64,000 nucleotides of DNA from Ananas comosus (GCF_001540865.1 NC_033622.1:2771454-2835453); one strand, 5' to 3'. Numbered from the stretch's first letter, positions 23,915 to 35,599 are shown. Numbers and translations are program-made. The notes: generated from the letters alone by a model not told the origin.

Positions 23915-24526
23915 GGAAAAAAAGGGGTAGAAATAAGATACTAGTAGGCCCACTGACATTTGCTATCAATATCACCCATGTCTTTCTTTATCTTCCAATC
24001 TCTATCACCCCCAGAATTCAAACTCAATCTATGCACATCAGTTTGCCAAGTAATTCAAAAAACAACCAAAGCCACAAATTAGAATTTAAGCATACTTGGC
24101 AAAATGAGGAGCATCAATTACTTCAAGTACTTAATATGCATCTAATAAAATGAAGAATTTCTGTTCTCAACGATTGTGCCTAGCGTAGTTGGCCAAGACA
24201 GAAGTCCAATTGTTTTACATTTATCGTTCTCTTTCAATAAAAAAAAAAAAAAAAATCTAATCTCTCCTCTTGTCTACATTTAATTTGAGAAAGCATCTGC
24301 AAAGTCAATGAGTCGGTTTCGCAACAACAATTTTAACAGTAAACTAGCAGAAGTTAGCTCCAAGGGTATAAGAAAGAACTTAGAACTTTAAACGGACAGA
24401 TTTCATTACTTTACGTGAAAAAGAATTCGGAAACTAAGTCAATAGTTATTCTAGCATGCATTTTGCCCCAAGAATTTGAAAACAAGGGCAAAAGAGGAGC
24501 ACCCCACAGAGAATAATATTCTGTAC
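23915..24526. other. No gene recognised
   Basis: AT-rich spacer with an A16 tract at 24239-24255. Nothing else seen. Confidence 0.4.
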
Positions 24527-24535
24527 TTTTTTTAA

Positions 24536-26012
24536 GGATTAATTTCATATAGGTCCCTCAAAATATAATGAATTACAAATGTATCCCTATAAAGTTCAAT
24601 TTTTATATGTTGATTTTACAAAAATCCTAATTTTTCAAATATATCCTTGTCGTTATGATTCGTTAGAAAAAATTAATTAACCATAGGTAAATTAAGGTTT
24701 AAAGTGCCGTGGCACGGGGGCGTGCTGCTATCTACCTGACACGGTACGGCGCCGGCACGCTTCCATACCGACCATGATACGCTTGTGTGGCGATGGATAT
24801 ATACGACCTTCTACTGGTACGCTTTGGCATGGACTTATTTCAGTTTTTTTAGTTTCAATAAGCTCTTATAATATTATTTGAAAAGATTTAATCAAATAAT
24901 TATAAATATTTGTTATATATAACTTACTATACTCATTAATTAATATATTTGTAAATTTTTTTGTATGTAAAGTATAATTATATCTGATACAGAATAGAAA
25001 TTTTTATATGTTAAATTTTTAAAATGTAAAGACATTTTTTTTTCTTTTTTTCTTTTAACCATATTACAGTTTTTCTTTTATAAAATACAAAAAAAAAAAT
25101 TTAAAAATTATTTTTAAAAATTATTTTAAAAAGTATTTGAAAAAAATTATTTTTTTAATTAATTTTAAAAAAATTAGTAGATCTATCAAAAAAATTAAGT
25201 AATATGGTTTAAGCATCAATTGATTTAATTTAACTTTTAATTTTTTCAGTAATTTTAATTTTCTAGCGCAAAAATAAAATTTTATATTTGATGTGACTCA
25301 AAATTTGTTTATTGAGTTCGATTTTGTTCCCTTAATTCGCCTTATTTGTGAAGAAAAAATACATATCTGTGGTGAAAGCGGAGGGTTCAGACAAATTTTT
25401 TGTCCGTATATTGATAAACAAAAAAAAATTAAATTATAACTTTTTTAACTTACCTAATAAGTAAATTTTAATTTGCAATATCTTTGGGGGACGTAGAGTA
25501 CCCAGAATGTTTTGAATATCCCAAAGAACAAAATAAAAAAAAATATTAAAAAAAAAGTAAAAAAAATATTAGCACAGTGCCGTGCCGGCACTGTGCCGTG
25601 GCACGCTGCCTCGTGCCACTCTGTCTCGTGCGGCACAGCGCTGTGTACTGCAACACGGAGGGGGGTCCGTGACCCCTACCCTCCTGTACCGTGCCACCTT
25701 CTTGGTGGCACAGAACGCACCGCCCCGTGCCGTACCACACGGTACAACACTTTAAACCTTGGGTAAAATACTTAATCCTTGCTAGTTAATGAGGTGTACC
25801 TCTTCACCCCTTTTCAATTAACAGTTGAGACTTTTGGAAGGTCATATTTGTGATGGCAAAAAAGTCATTTCACTTATAAAATAAACAGTTCTTTAATGAT
25901 AACAAATATTTGAAAGTATTAAGATTTTTATAAGGACAACATATAAAAATTAAACTTTGTAAGAATATATTTGTAATTTATTAAGTTTACAGAGATCTGT
26001 ATAAAATTAACT
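24536..26012. mobile_element. Mutator-type MITE, GGATTAATTTC family, copy 1 (split)
   Basis: Tips GGATTAATTTCATATAGG and (reverse complement of the right) GTTAATTTTATACAGATCTC. It is flanked by a 9-bp duplication TTTTTTTAA (24527-24535 and 26013-26021). The arms share CAAATGTATCCCTATAAAG-like sequence. It was split by the hAT-like element at 24694-25761; without that it is about 400 bp, like its relatives at 31039 and 56000. Confidence 0.75.
24694..25761. mobile_element. hAT-like non-autonomous element nested in a MITE
   Basis: The left tip AAGGTTTAAAGTGCCGTGGC is matched inverted at the right (reverse complement AAGGTTTAAAGTGTTGTACC). The 8-bp duplication is GGTAAATT/GGTAAAAT (24686-24693 and 25762-25769), 7 of 8 matching, as expected for hAT. 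Both ends are GC-rich with GCACGG/CCGTGC words; the core is AT-rich and non-coding. ORFs at the GC-rich right end are not genes. Confidence 0.65.
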
Positions 26013-26021
26013 TTTTTTTAA

Positions 26022-26910
26022 ATATTGCTCCTCTTTCCAAACCATAGAAAGTGACTGGTTTGAATGTTTTGTAGGCATTTGACTTCATTAGTATATTTGG
26101 TAGATTCATTGTTAGAAATTCTCCTTAAAATGGATAGAAAAAGCCCCAAGTTACCATAAAAGAATATATGGTTTACAGCTGATCCAGCAATGCTTTTATT
26201 AATTAATTAGACTAGCATGTGGAGATTGTTGAGCCCAGGAAGTATGCGAAGAGACTTATTCTACACATCACTACTCTCTCTCTCTCTACTTATACTAGAA
26301 CATATTGTAATGAATTTATTATGGCAAAAGTGAGAGATGAGTTTATTAAAGTCGAAGATGAAGAACAAAATCGCACACCAGGTTTAAGTCCACGGAGGGT
26401 CACTTAATTCCTATAGTAGTATGATCAACATCAATGATTCGGTCGATCAGATTATTTGGATGCATAAACATCTCTATTATCGAGTTGAGCTCTTGTGCTT
26501 TTCAATAAGCTCATGAGTTTAACGTATTTATAATTTGTTAATCTTCGGATGGCCTCAAAATCTGTGCAAACTACTAGTAAATGAGACTTACTGGTACACA
26601 CCGTTAATAGCACTGAATGAATCTTGAAACGATCCGGTGGCTGAAAGGTTACAAGCACAAATGCTTCTGTACTTTCAAAAGCACATGAGCTCAATTCTCT
26701 TTTAACAAATTCATTTTGTTTGCTCGAAAGAGTTGCTTGATAGAATGTATAAAAAAAAGTACACAAGCGTATAATACATTTCTAAGTGTTTTTTTTCCCT
26801 CAAAAATACGATAAATTAGTTCATAGGTTGAACACTTATTGTGGAAGATCAAGTTTAACCTCTTATTTTGTAATTACAATAAAAAAAAAATCTCACATAT
26901 TGCAATTTTA
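26022..26910. other. No gene recognised
   Basis: Short ORFs at 26219-26407 (plus) and 26452-26766 (minus) show no domain. A TGTGGAGATTGTTGAGCCC word near 26218 resembles the start of some LTRs, but no partner repeat was found. Confidence 0.4.
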
Positions 26911-27476
26911 GTGGATTATAGGGGTGGAAACGAGCCGAGCTCGAGCGAGCTTACCTTGGCTCAAATTCGGCTTGAAATTAATTTCGAGCATAAATTTAAG
27001 CTCAAGCTTGGATTGAAATTAATTCGAGCTGAGCTCGAGCGAGCCTAATTTCGAGTCGAACGAGCTCGAGCCCTAAACGAGTCGCTTGAAATTCTCAACA
27101 TCATACGATCAATAGTTTAATTTGTATAGAATATTATCTATAATTTGATACAAAAATATATCTAATAGTTTAAAGTACAAAATAATTATATAAAATATAG
27201 TATTATAATATGAAGAAAAATAATTTATGAGTTGAATACTTAATCTTTTCAGGCTCACATGTCTTCTCTTCCGCATTCAATTTTCATATTATTCATTTTT
27301 ATTTATGCAATCAAAAATAAATAAATTATATAAATAAATATTGGATTAAACTATCCAATTATATATAACTAAAATTAAAATTTTATATAAATAATAACTT
27401 TTTACTTTAAAAATATTCTGTATATTTTCTCAAGCATACAATTAATAGAAAGGTAAGCAACGACGGGCATATACTG

Positions 27477-27620
27477 TTTTTTTTTTTAGAGATAGGTAGC
27501 ACGCTACCCGCTTCGTTTATTTCATTTAGAAATAAACTTAACTGAAAATATGAATCAACTAGGATTCGAACTTGGGTCTCAGGTACCAACCATCAAGCCC
27601 TTTGCCACTTGCTCTACGGC
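27477..27620 (-). mobile_element. tRNA-derived SINE, copy 3
   Basis: Same family as copy 1, minus strand. Candidate duplication G(G/A)GCATATACT on both sides (27466-27476 and 27621-27631). Nested in the hAT-like element. Confidence 0.85.
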
Positions 27621-27885
27621 GAGCATATACTATTATTTGGTAACTTGAAGGGCTTCCAGCTTGGCTACTTAGGGTGAGAGACAGGAAAAAAGAAAGAGAA
27701 AAACATATTGAAATTTTAGAACTCTGTGAAAGAAAGAAAGAAAATAAAAATGTATAAATTTAATGAAATTTTGCTCTTTTATTTGTCGATTGGATTTGTT
27801 TTTATGGGCCAACAACATTGGTTCAATTTTAACTAAACTCAGGTTAACCACCCACTCAATCTTAGAGGACCATTATCATTCTAAT

Positions 27886-27963
27886 TGCGCATCTTTTCAT
27901 CCAACGGCCAAAAACTCAATAGTACCAAGGACTTGATACTATTGATAGTATAGCAGCATAATT
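27886..27963. mobile_element. (TA)n-bounded MITE, short family, truncated copy b
   Basis: Only one end is present: AACTCAATAGTACCAAGGAC then TTGATACTATTGATAGTATAG, the family terminal repeat, followed by (TA)n at 27965-28030. Confidence 0.55.
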
Positions 27964-28080
27964 CTATATATATATAAAATATATATATTATATATATATA
28001 TAATATTATATATAATATAATATATATATAGCGAGAGAGAGAGAAAGGAGAAGATGGATGAGAAGAGAGAGAGAGAAGTG

Positions 28081-28628
28081 GTGATCTACTATGTACGAAG
28101 CACGCGAGTGGCTACCTGTTCCACCTGTTTTTCGAATGTTTGCGTACTTTCACATCGATCGATCTGCCTCCTGTTAAACTTGATCTAGAGTATTTGAAGT
28201 ACCCTTAGAAAATAAATTTTATATTTTACGATATATTTTGCCTACTTGAATCGAACGGGACTCAAAATAACGGCTGAGGAAATAAAAATAGACCCAAATA
28301 TAATAATATGACATAAATTTTAAATCAAAGATATGTTGATCTTTTTTTATTATATAAAAATTTCTATCAAATTTCACGTGATTGGATTATTTATACACCG
28401 TTTAAACTTGCAAACGGCTCACTTACGGCCATTGAATTTTGTTGATTTGTGAGCACTTCATCATAAGTACATGATATCGAAAAAATATAAAATTAATTTT
28501 TACGTTACGTCTAACATATCTAGAGTCAATTTAAACGGAAGCTCGCGACGATTTGAAAGTCGCCAACATTTGAAACGAGATGGAAGCACGGAAGACTCCG
28601 TGCTTCCGATAGATATGTGCCCACTCTA
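28081..28628. mobile_element. (TA)n/(GA)n-bounded long-TIR element, long family, copy a
   Basis: The right arm (TCCGTGCTTCC, CGATTTGAAAGTC) is inverted on the left in decayed form (CACATCGATCGATC, GTTAAACTTGATCTAGAGTA). A GA-rich run and (TA)n lie to the left, (TA)n to the right. Non-coding. Confidence 0.6.
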
Positions 28629-28634
28629 TTATAT

Positions 28635-28666
<32 letters not shown>

Positions 28667-28942
28667 GTGTAGAACTACTATTCTATATATGTAGAACTAT
28701 TATGCTATCGAAAATATAGAGGATTTGATGTTTCCGAATTTTTGACTCTTTGATTAAAAATTGTATGGTTGGGATGATTGCGGTCCCCCCTAAGATTAAA
28801 TAATACCCCTATGATTGAGTGGTCCCTGCAAGGTAATAATAGTATTAATCCAAAGATAAGAAATGATTAAAGGGGTTGATCTAAGAATCAAAAAATCGAA
28901 AGCACCAAATCCTCTATACTTTCGATAACATAGTAGCTCTAC
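28667..28942. mobile_element. (TA)n-bounded MITE, short family, copy c
   Basis: The left end (CTATCGAAAATATAGAGGAT, ACTCTTTGATTAAAAATTGT) mirrors the right (ATCCTCTATACTTTCGATAA). It lies between two (TA)n tracts. Confidence 0.65.
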
Positions 28943-28964
28943 TATATATATATATATATATATA

Positions 28965-29184
28965 GAATTAGGCTGGAATACTATTAATAGTAAAACGCTC
29001 TTTTTGCTATCAAGTTTTTAACCCATTGGATGAAAAATTGTAGGATCAGGATGATATTAGTCGGTTAGAGTTGAGTGGTCCCCCTAGGGTTGAGTGGTCC
29101 CCACTGGGTTATAGTATTTAATCCAATGGTTAGAAATAATGAAAAGAGCTGATCCAAAGGCTAAAAAACTGATAGCAACAATGG
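28965..29184. mobile_element. (TA)n-bounded MITE, short family, copy d (right end lost)
   Basis: Starts TTAGGCTGGAATACTATTAA after (TA)n and is nearly identical to the copy at 52866 (shared TAAAACGCTCTTTTTGCTATC). The right terminus is missing: it stops at AACTGATAGCAACAATGG where hAT end sequence begins. Confidence 0.65.
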
Positions 29185-29388
29185 TATATTCGAGCATTTC
29201 GAGCTTTTCGAGCCTAATTCGAACGAGCCGAGTAATACTCAAGCTTGGCTTGAAATGAATTTCAAGTCTTTTTTTTTTGTTCAAGCTCGACTTATTTAAT
29301 TTCGAGTCGAGCTCGAGCGAGCCAAATATCGAGTCGAATGCGAGTCGAACGCGAACCGGCTTGCTCATTTGCCAGCCCTAGTGGATTA

Positions 29389-29680
29389 CCTGTTCCGATA
29401 ACCAAACAGGCCCTGAGATGAATATAGACTAACAAATTATAAGGCCTGTATATATGCATGTAGAAATTATTAAAGCATGTAATAACTAAGCTATATAATA
29501 ACTTTGATTACATGACTTATTAGAGCAACATTTTATAATTGTCTATAACTGATTTAATATTTGAATAATTGTCTTATATTACTAGAATTTTTCTTTCCTT
29601 TGAGCCGTATAGTCTGTAATATTTAAAAAGGCTTAATCTTCTATTGAATATGATCAAGCCTTAAGCATACATGCTTTAAG
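29389..29680. other. No gene recognised
   Basis: AT-rich spacer; nothing seen. Confidence 0.4.
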
Positions 29681-30224
29681 AGTCCGGCTATTACACTCTT
29701 ATAAGTACAATCACTTTCATACTTACAAATCGTTTTTTATAATATAGCTTCCAAATCGACGGTCCATACCGTTAATCATTATCTAGATCATTCGAAACTT
29801 CTAGAAATCAAATTTTATAATTTTTTAACATCATTTACCTTACGATCAGAAGATCTTAAAATTAATAATTTTTAACAATCGGTATAGAATACTTGCTAGT
29901 TTAACGGTGTAAAAAAAAACGAAATCAATTGAATTTTTGATAGAAAATTCTATTAACTATCTAGATAAAGATCAATAACTCCGATCTTAAATTGAAGTAT
30001 ATAATCCTTTATTTTTAGAAAGTCGTTTAATTTTGATTGTTCATTTTATGCCCGCTTGATGAACTTTACTATAATTTTAAAAAAATTATGAAATTTATTT
30101 TCTATAAATTTTAAACGCACTAGATTATATTTAACGGTATGGATCATCAATTCGAAAACTCTTTTATTAAAAATAACTTATCGTACGAAGGGCTTTATAC
30201 TCATAAGAGTATAATAGTCCTACT
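29681..30224. mobile_element. Long-TIR foldback element, long family, copy b (no TA flanks)
   Basis: The tips AGTCCGGCTATTACACTCTT and (inverted) AGTAGGACTATTATACTCTT continue into arms of at least 150 bp (CGACGGTCCATACCGTTAA against TTTAACGGTATGGATCATCAA). It is the closest relative of the element at 44692-48878. Unlike most relatives here it lacks (TA)n flanks. Confidence 0.65.
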
Positions 30225-30253
30225 CCAAACTTTAATTTCACGACATTAGAGCC

Positions 30254-30521
30254 TACTAAATAATACAAAACAACTGTTATTCTCTAAAATATATTTAATA
30301 TTTAACACCCCCCACACTCGGGATCGAGACTTTTTGACGAGCCAATAACGTGGACTTGAATTAAATAGGAGGAAATAAATTATATTAGGAGTTAGATGTG
30401 ACTCGAACTCAGAATCTCTTGCTGTGATATCATATTAAATAATACGAAATAACCGTTATCCTTAAAAAATTTAAACTAGTAAAGAACGTATTTTTATATT
30501 TTTATATTTTTATATTTAACG
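30254..30521 (-). mobile_element. TRIM (terminal-repeat retrotransposon in miniature)
   Basis: 268 bp flanked by the 5-bp duplication GAGCC (30249-30253 and 30522-30526). Terminal direct repeats are 30254-30307 and 30433-30521, sharing TTAAATAATAC, AAC(T/C)GTTAT and ATTTAAC. On the minus strand TGATATCACAGC (30421-30432, 10 of 12 bases of the initiator-Met primer site) directly follows the 5' repeat, and a G-rich tract (about 30308-30313) directly precedes the 3' repeat. There is no coding capacity, as expected for TRIMs, which depend on other elements for enzymes. Confidence 0.7.
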
Positions 30522-30526
30522 GAGCC

Positions 30527-31029
30527 GAAGCAGCCAAAAAATTCTATTCAAGTTGTAAACTAAACTTAGTAATTAGAGACACGTCAGCCTCCTAGGTTAA
30601 GGTATACAATCATGTCATATAATTCTTTAAAATTATATAGAACGATATTTTCATCCTTTTCACCGATTTAATAATTAAATAAATAGTTGTCTTATATTAT
30701 TAGAATTTTTTTTTCTTTTTAATCATGTAGTTATAATAATACATTTCGATGAAAAAAGAAGATACCATCCAAATGCGCTGTAAGTGGTGGTAGTCGTGAA
30801 CATCTAACTCCATACTAGACCAATAAATAAATGCATTATGGGTAGTTGTAAAAAATTAGTTCAAACTTGAATACTATAAAACTTGAACACCCAAAATGTG
30901 GCCACTTGATCTAAATTAGTCATTGCTTTTTCTTCACCATTATTACCAGTAATATTTATATAAATAGGTATTAAATGCTCTTATCTGATAGCAAGCGTGC
31001 AAAAGAAAGTAAAATTTGGTAGGTCGGCA
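30527..31029. other. No gene recognised
   Basis: AT-rich spacer; nothing seen. Confidence 0.4.
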
Positions 31030-31038
31030 TTTACTTTA

Positions 31039-31439
31039 AAATTAATTTCATACATATTCCTATCAACATAATAAATTACAAATATGTCTCTACAAAGTTC
31101 AACTTTTATATATTGTTCCTGTACAAATCTTAATGTTTTCAAATATATCCCTCTGATTTGTTGACGTTAAAGCACTGTTTACTTTATAAGTAAAATAATA
31201 TTTTTACCATCACAAACATATCCCTACAAAATTTACAACTGTTAATTAAAAAAGAATAAAAAAGTCAATTCACCTTATTAACTAACTACGGTTAACTAAA
31301 TTTTTCTAACGGATTATAACAGCAGGGATATAATTGAAAGCATCAGAACTTTTACGGGGGCAACATATGAAAGTTTGAATTTTGATAGGAATATATTTGT
31401 AATTAACTATATTTGCAGGAACCTATATGCAATTAACCC
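31039..31439. mobile_element. Mutator-type MITE, GGATTAATTTC family, copy 2
   Basis: Perfect 9-bp duplication TTTACTTTA (31030-31038 and 31440-31448). Inverted arms: ATTAATTTCATACATATTCC and, from the right, GGGTTAATTGCATATAGGTT. Both arms contain CAAATAT(G/A)T and AAAGTTCAA. Non-coding, 401 bp. Confidence 0.8.
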
Positions 31440-31448
31440 TTTACTTTA

Positions 31449-31783
31449 TCCTAACCTTGCTTGCAATACTTGTGCAAGCAATCTATAAATTGTATGGAAG
31501 TGTGCAAGCAACCTATAAATTGTATGGCGTCCAGTTTATGAAAACTAATCCACTTACAGTTGTTATTATTTAGTTGAAGAATCTCTCACCTCCAGATCAT
31601 TCTTAAATAGAATACTTAGAATTTATTCTTCTGGATTGACACTACTCAACTATCGACGCAATTAAGTAATTTTTATCGACTAAATTGAGAATTTTGTTAA
31701 ATTTACGAGAAATTTTATCAAACTTTTGATCTGGTTTGATAATGTAGTGGCTAATGCACTCTACCTTTATAATCGGAAAGACT
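31449..31783. other. No gene recognised
   Basis: A direct duplication of about 24 bp (GTGCAAGCAATCTATAAATT / GTGCAAGCAACCTATAAATT) lies at 31474-31530. Otherwise nothing recognisable. Confidence 0.5.
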
Positions 31784-31786
31784 TTA

Positions 31787-32464
31787 GGGTGCGTTTGGTT
31801 CGCACTATGAAAAATTACTAGGAGCAAAAAGATATCCGAGAATCTTATTCCTATTTATCCTATTACTAAGAATGTAGTATTTCGATATTTGGTTCGTACG
31901 GTCATATTATTTAGTCATGTTATTTAAAATTACCAAAAATATACAATTTATTTATTTATTTAATTTTAAATAATACTATAAAAAATTTTAATATTTTTTT
32001 AGAAAAAAGAGAAAGAGAATATAGGTTAGAAAGAGAGAGCATAATTAAAGAAATAGAAAGAAAAATAGAGTCGAGATTAGAGAGAATAAGAGAGTTGAAA
32101 TTTTAGAAAAAGAGGGAAAGAAATAACAATTTAGAAAGAGAAAAAGAGTTGAAGTTTAGAAAGAAAAAGATAAGTTTAGAGAGAAATATGAGATTATACT
32201 GTAAAGAAAAATAATATCAACTAACCGGCAGGCCGGAAGAAAAAAAAAGATTAGACATATTATAATTACTCCAATCTATTAATACAAGGATATTCACCCT
32301 TCCTCAAAGAAATGAGATTAGTACTTTGAGATGCATCTCATTCCCAAATAAATCCAGTATTACCATCTAGATTACTTAGTGCGTTTAGCCAAACACCGTC
32401 ATATGTTTTTATTCTTATTGGATTACTAGAAATCTTAAAAATATAGCGCGAACAAAACGTACCC
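31787..32464. mobile_element. PIF/Harbinger-type MITE (Tourist-like)
   Basis: Tips GGGTGCGTTTGGTTCGC and, inverted, GGGTACGTTTTGTTCGCGC. The 3-bp duplication TTA lies at 31784-31786 and 32465-32467. The core is rich in GAGAAAGAGA. No coding sequence. Confidence 0.7.
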
Positions 32465-32640
32465 TTAATATTATAAAACTGCGGTGGCAACTAGAGAAGC
32501 ATATAACAACATGCTTCTCCAATAATAATTTTACAGCACAAATAGAGAATAGATTTAAAGAACTTCACAATTTTTTGAACCATCCATATAAAAAATGGGT
32601 GCTTTTAGCCACCAAATTACCAATAACTTCAAACACTTCT
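32465..32640. repeat. Fragment related to the MITE at 34884-35252
   Basis: Shares ATTATAAAACTG(C/T), GTGGCAAC, TTTCTCCAAT-like and GGTGCTTTTAGCC with 34996-35238. The left half is absent. Confidence 0.55.
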
Positions 32641-32847
32641 TAACAAGTAAAACTAGAACAGCTAACAACTAATAACTATAAAATTATTATAAAATTAAAA
32701 AAAATAACTTAACTAACTAGAAAATGCTGAAATTAAAAAAATAATAATAAAAGTTAAGAGGGATGTCAATAAAAAAAAGAAAAAAAAAAATTTTAAAAAT
32801 GCAGAGGAATTTTAAAAATGGCTCAATTTAGACAAGCAAAAGCATCA

Positions 32848-32966
32848 TTTTTTTAAGAGAAATAGATAGCAACTACTCGCTTCGTTTATTTCATTTAGAA
32901 ATAAACTTAGCTGAATATGTGAATCAACTAGGATTCGAATTTGGGTCTCGGATACCAACCACCAAT
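32848..32966 (-). mobile_element. tRNA-derived SINE, copy 4, 5'-truncated
   Basis: Same family, minus strand, but the first 35 or so bases of the tRNA-like head are missing; it stops in ACCAACCACCAA. The short duplication AAGCATCA lies on both sides. This fits incomplete reverse transcription during insertion. Confidence 0.8.
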
Positions 32967-32980
32967 CAGAAGCATCATTA

Positions 32981-34883
32981 CAATTCATGTCATACGTTTC
33001 CTATGACTTTTTCATGACAAATAAATGTACCATGCACTAGCCATCAGCATTTACTATAAACTTCAAGAAGCTTTACTAGTGAAAATTTTGTGCAAGTAGA
33101 TCAAATATTTTCTTCTCTTAATAATGGTATTATATAGCAAGCTTTTAGACCCTTTCAAAATCATCTTAATCACATGTTCCATCTCTATATAAACATGGGC
33201 ATCTGACCCTACAAAATTGAATCAATTCATAACAAGTCTTTTCCATCTAAATGTGCAGAATCATGTTGAAAACATGCATAAAAAAAATAACAAAACAAGT
33301 GTTGAAACATACATTTAGTCGTCAGTATAGTTAAATCTTAAAAATAATTCGTACACGATCAAAAAGGTCAGCAATAAACACCAGATGGGCCTCTGTGCAA
33401 TACCGACAAATAGCAGAACTTTTGAGTGACATATATATATCCTCTATTCCCTTCACGGATGCAAACAAACATCTTTATATCACAATATTGAGGCACAGTT
33501 CTCATCAAATTAGGTTATCGAGAGAATTTGACTGTGTAAGATATGTTCTTTGCAAAATCTCCTTTCTCTAAATGTTTTGATGTATGCATCAACGAATCAT
33601 CCTGATATAAATTCATTTTCAAGAATGATCTTACCACTGTTCAACAACCAACAAAAGCACAAAATGCACAGCTGCGTAGTATAATCCCGCAAAAATGCAG
33701 CAAGAAAATCTTGAAGAAATTATGACGAGAAAAAAAGCAAAAAAGCAAACAGTAAATAGTAGTCACGACAAGAATAGAAAGCCAACATATAAATCTGACC
33801 CACATATCCCTCAGAATGCCTGGTATCAACAACAAGTCATAAAATCCCGGTTCCTCAACCTCACCAACATACTTGATGAGAGAGCACCAGTTATCCATGA
33901 TTCTAATGGCTGTTCAGATTACTAAACTTTTCATCACAGGGATACTGGATCATGTCAAAAAATAAAAAAAATAATAAAAATAATAAAAAAGGAGAATAAA
34001 CTCAATCTCTCGATCCACGAACTCTAGAAAAGTACATCAATCTTTCATATCCTATACAAATTCACATGTCATAGAAGTTCTATTTGTGTAACTCTATTCG
34101 GACAGCAACCTTCTAATTACTGTTCCAATCTGTTCCTTTTTAAAGTTTCAGCTTGGTATCAGATGCATATTTGCAAAACTGAGGTGACGAACAATATGAT
34201 TGAATGATTGAATTATCAGTAATTTAATCGTTAACTAAGCCATCCTATGAGTATAAAATGGAAACAAGAAAATATGATCAAACATAAGGAATACAAACAA
34301 TATAGACCATCATCGCCTATCTTTCATCATCGGAACCAGCCAACCAGTATATTATCTTCTTATCCAACTCTAATAACAGTGAGAAGTTTAGGAGAGTTGC
34401 CAGGATACTTGTTATCCAACTCGAATTACGGCAAGAGGTTTATGAGGGTTGGATTCGGTGCTATCATGGAGTAACTACAATGAGGGTGCAAGCAGTTTTG
34501 ACCTCTCTTGCATACGAGTTGGCTGTCTTCCAATTTCTCGTCGAGGAATACATTTACATATGCATGGTGAAGAGAAATCGTCAAAGGGATTAACGTACTA
34601 GTTTATCCCATTGTTATGTGACTTGCCAATATGGCTAGTTTTGCAAAATATAATGTAGAATGCATCCGCTCCTGATCACTGCCATGCTAAAACTGATTGT
34701 AACCTTCTAATTGAAGAATGTACATTCTACCACTGTAGACCAGCTATTGGGAGTTTTCAAATTCGAAAGTTAATACTTGTATTGACACACAAAAGCAGGT
34801 CCAGCAAATTTATACAATCCTCAAAGCTAATTAAAGATAAAATATGACTATGTTACACTGTAGTTGCCAGTCCCTTTACTCCA
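32981..34883. other. No gene recognised
   Basis: 1.9 kb of AT-rich sequence. Overlapping ORFs on both strands at 33641-33925 and a 75-codon ORF at 34247-34474 show no domain, conserved motif or start context I can support. A TATATAAACATGGGC word at 33187 resembles a TATA box but precedes no recognisable exon. Confidence 0.4.
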
Positions 34884-35252
34884 AGGCCTAGTTTGGTATT
34901 GCATTTCCAAAAGCTCCCACATTCATGCTTTGGAAGGTCCAAAAACTCCAAACGCGTTTTCAATCTTCCCTTCTCGAAGTGCTTTCAATCTTCCCTCCTC
35001 TTATATTATAAAACTGTCGTGGCAACCATCTTAAAAGAAGCATGTAACCACAAGTTTCTCCAATGGCAGCTATCACCACAATTTTATAGCATAGAAGGGA
35101 AAAAGGGAAGAGTTTTTACTCTTTTCTTTTCGTTTGGTGTGTGTGTGTTTTTTTTTTGTGGGGGGGTGTTGGGTTTGTTGGTGGTGGGGGTGAGGGGAGG
35201 ATGGGGTTGTCTAAAGCCTGATCGCAGGTGCTTTTAGCCCCCACAATACCAA
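34884..35252. mobile_element. MITE with GGCCT-GTTTGGTATTG ends
   Basis: Left end AAGGCCTAGTTTGGTATTGC; right end inverted AGGCCTCTTTGGTATTGTGG. The inside holds a 13-base duplicated word (CAATCTTCCCTTC/TCAATCTTCCCTCC, 34960-34997) and a G/T-rich stretch (35130-35200). No secure target duplication. Confidence 0.5.
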
Positions 35253-35523
35253 AGAGGCCTATGACTAAGTATAGACTACAATCTAACATAAACCATAAAC
35301 CAATGAATGTAATGAGAGAATAAAAAAAGTATTTGTTTCTCATAAAAACCCTTTGTTGTAACTATCTGGCAAACTACACATCCCATTTCAGTTTTCTCTT
35401 TTTTAATTTCCTTTCTAGAATGGACAATTCTGCTTCTTTTTCCTGTTTTTTTTTTCAATTTATTCTCTACGACTGTTTATTATGGACGGCTGAATGGCCG
35501 CACATTTAGAATGGATCCTTTTC

Positions 35524-35599
35524 ACTACATATTCCATGGCTACAAACCCAAAGGTCAATATACTACATATTCCATGGCTACAAACCCAAAGGTCAATAT
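35524..35599. repeat. Perfect 38-bp tandem duplication
   Basis: The 38-bp unit beginning ACTACATATTCCATGGCTAC occurs twice, at 35524-35561 and 35562-35599, without a mismatch. This indicates a recent slippage or duplication event. Confidence 0.95.

Larger units (their letters stand above)
26919..29380. mobile_element. hAT-like non-autonomous element, 2.46 kb with nested cargo
   Basis: A perfect 8-bp duplication GTGGATTA flanks it (26911-26918 and 29381-29388). The tips are TAGGGGTGGAAACGAGC and, inverted, TAGGGCTGGCAAATGAGC, typical for plant hAT elements. GAGCTCGAGCGAGC repeats fill both subterminal regions. No transposase is visible. Most of the interior is later insertions: a SINE (27477-27620) and four (TA)n-bounded elements (27886-29184), so the original element was much shorter. 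Confidence 0.85.

Noticed and set aside
25454..25766. ORFs at the right end of the hAT-like element
   Set aside because: Generated by GTGCCG/GCACGG repeats; no domain.
33641..33925. Overlapping ORFs on opposite strands
   Set aside because: Neither shows a motif; AT-rich composition explains them.
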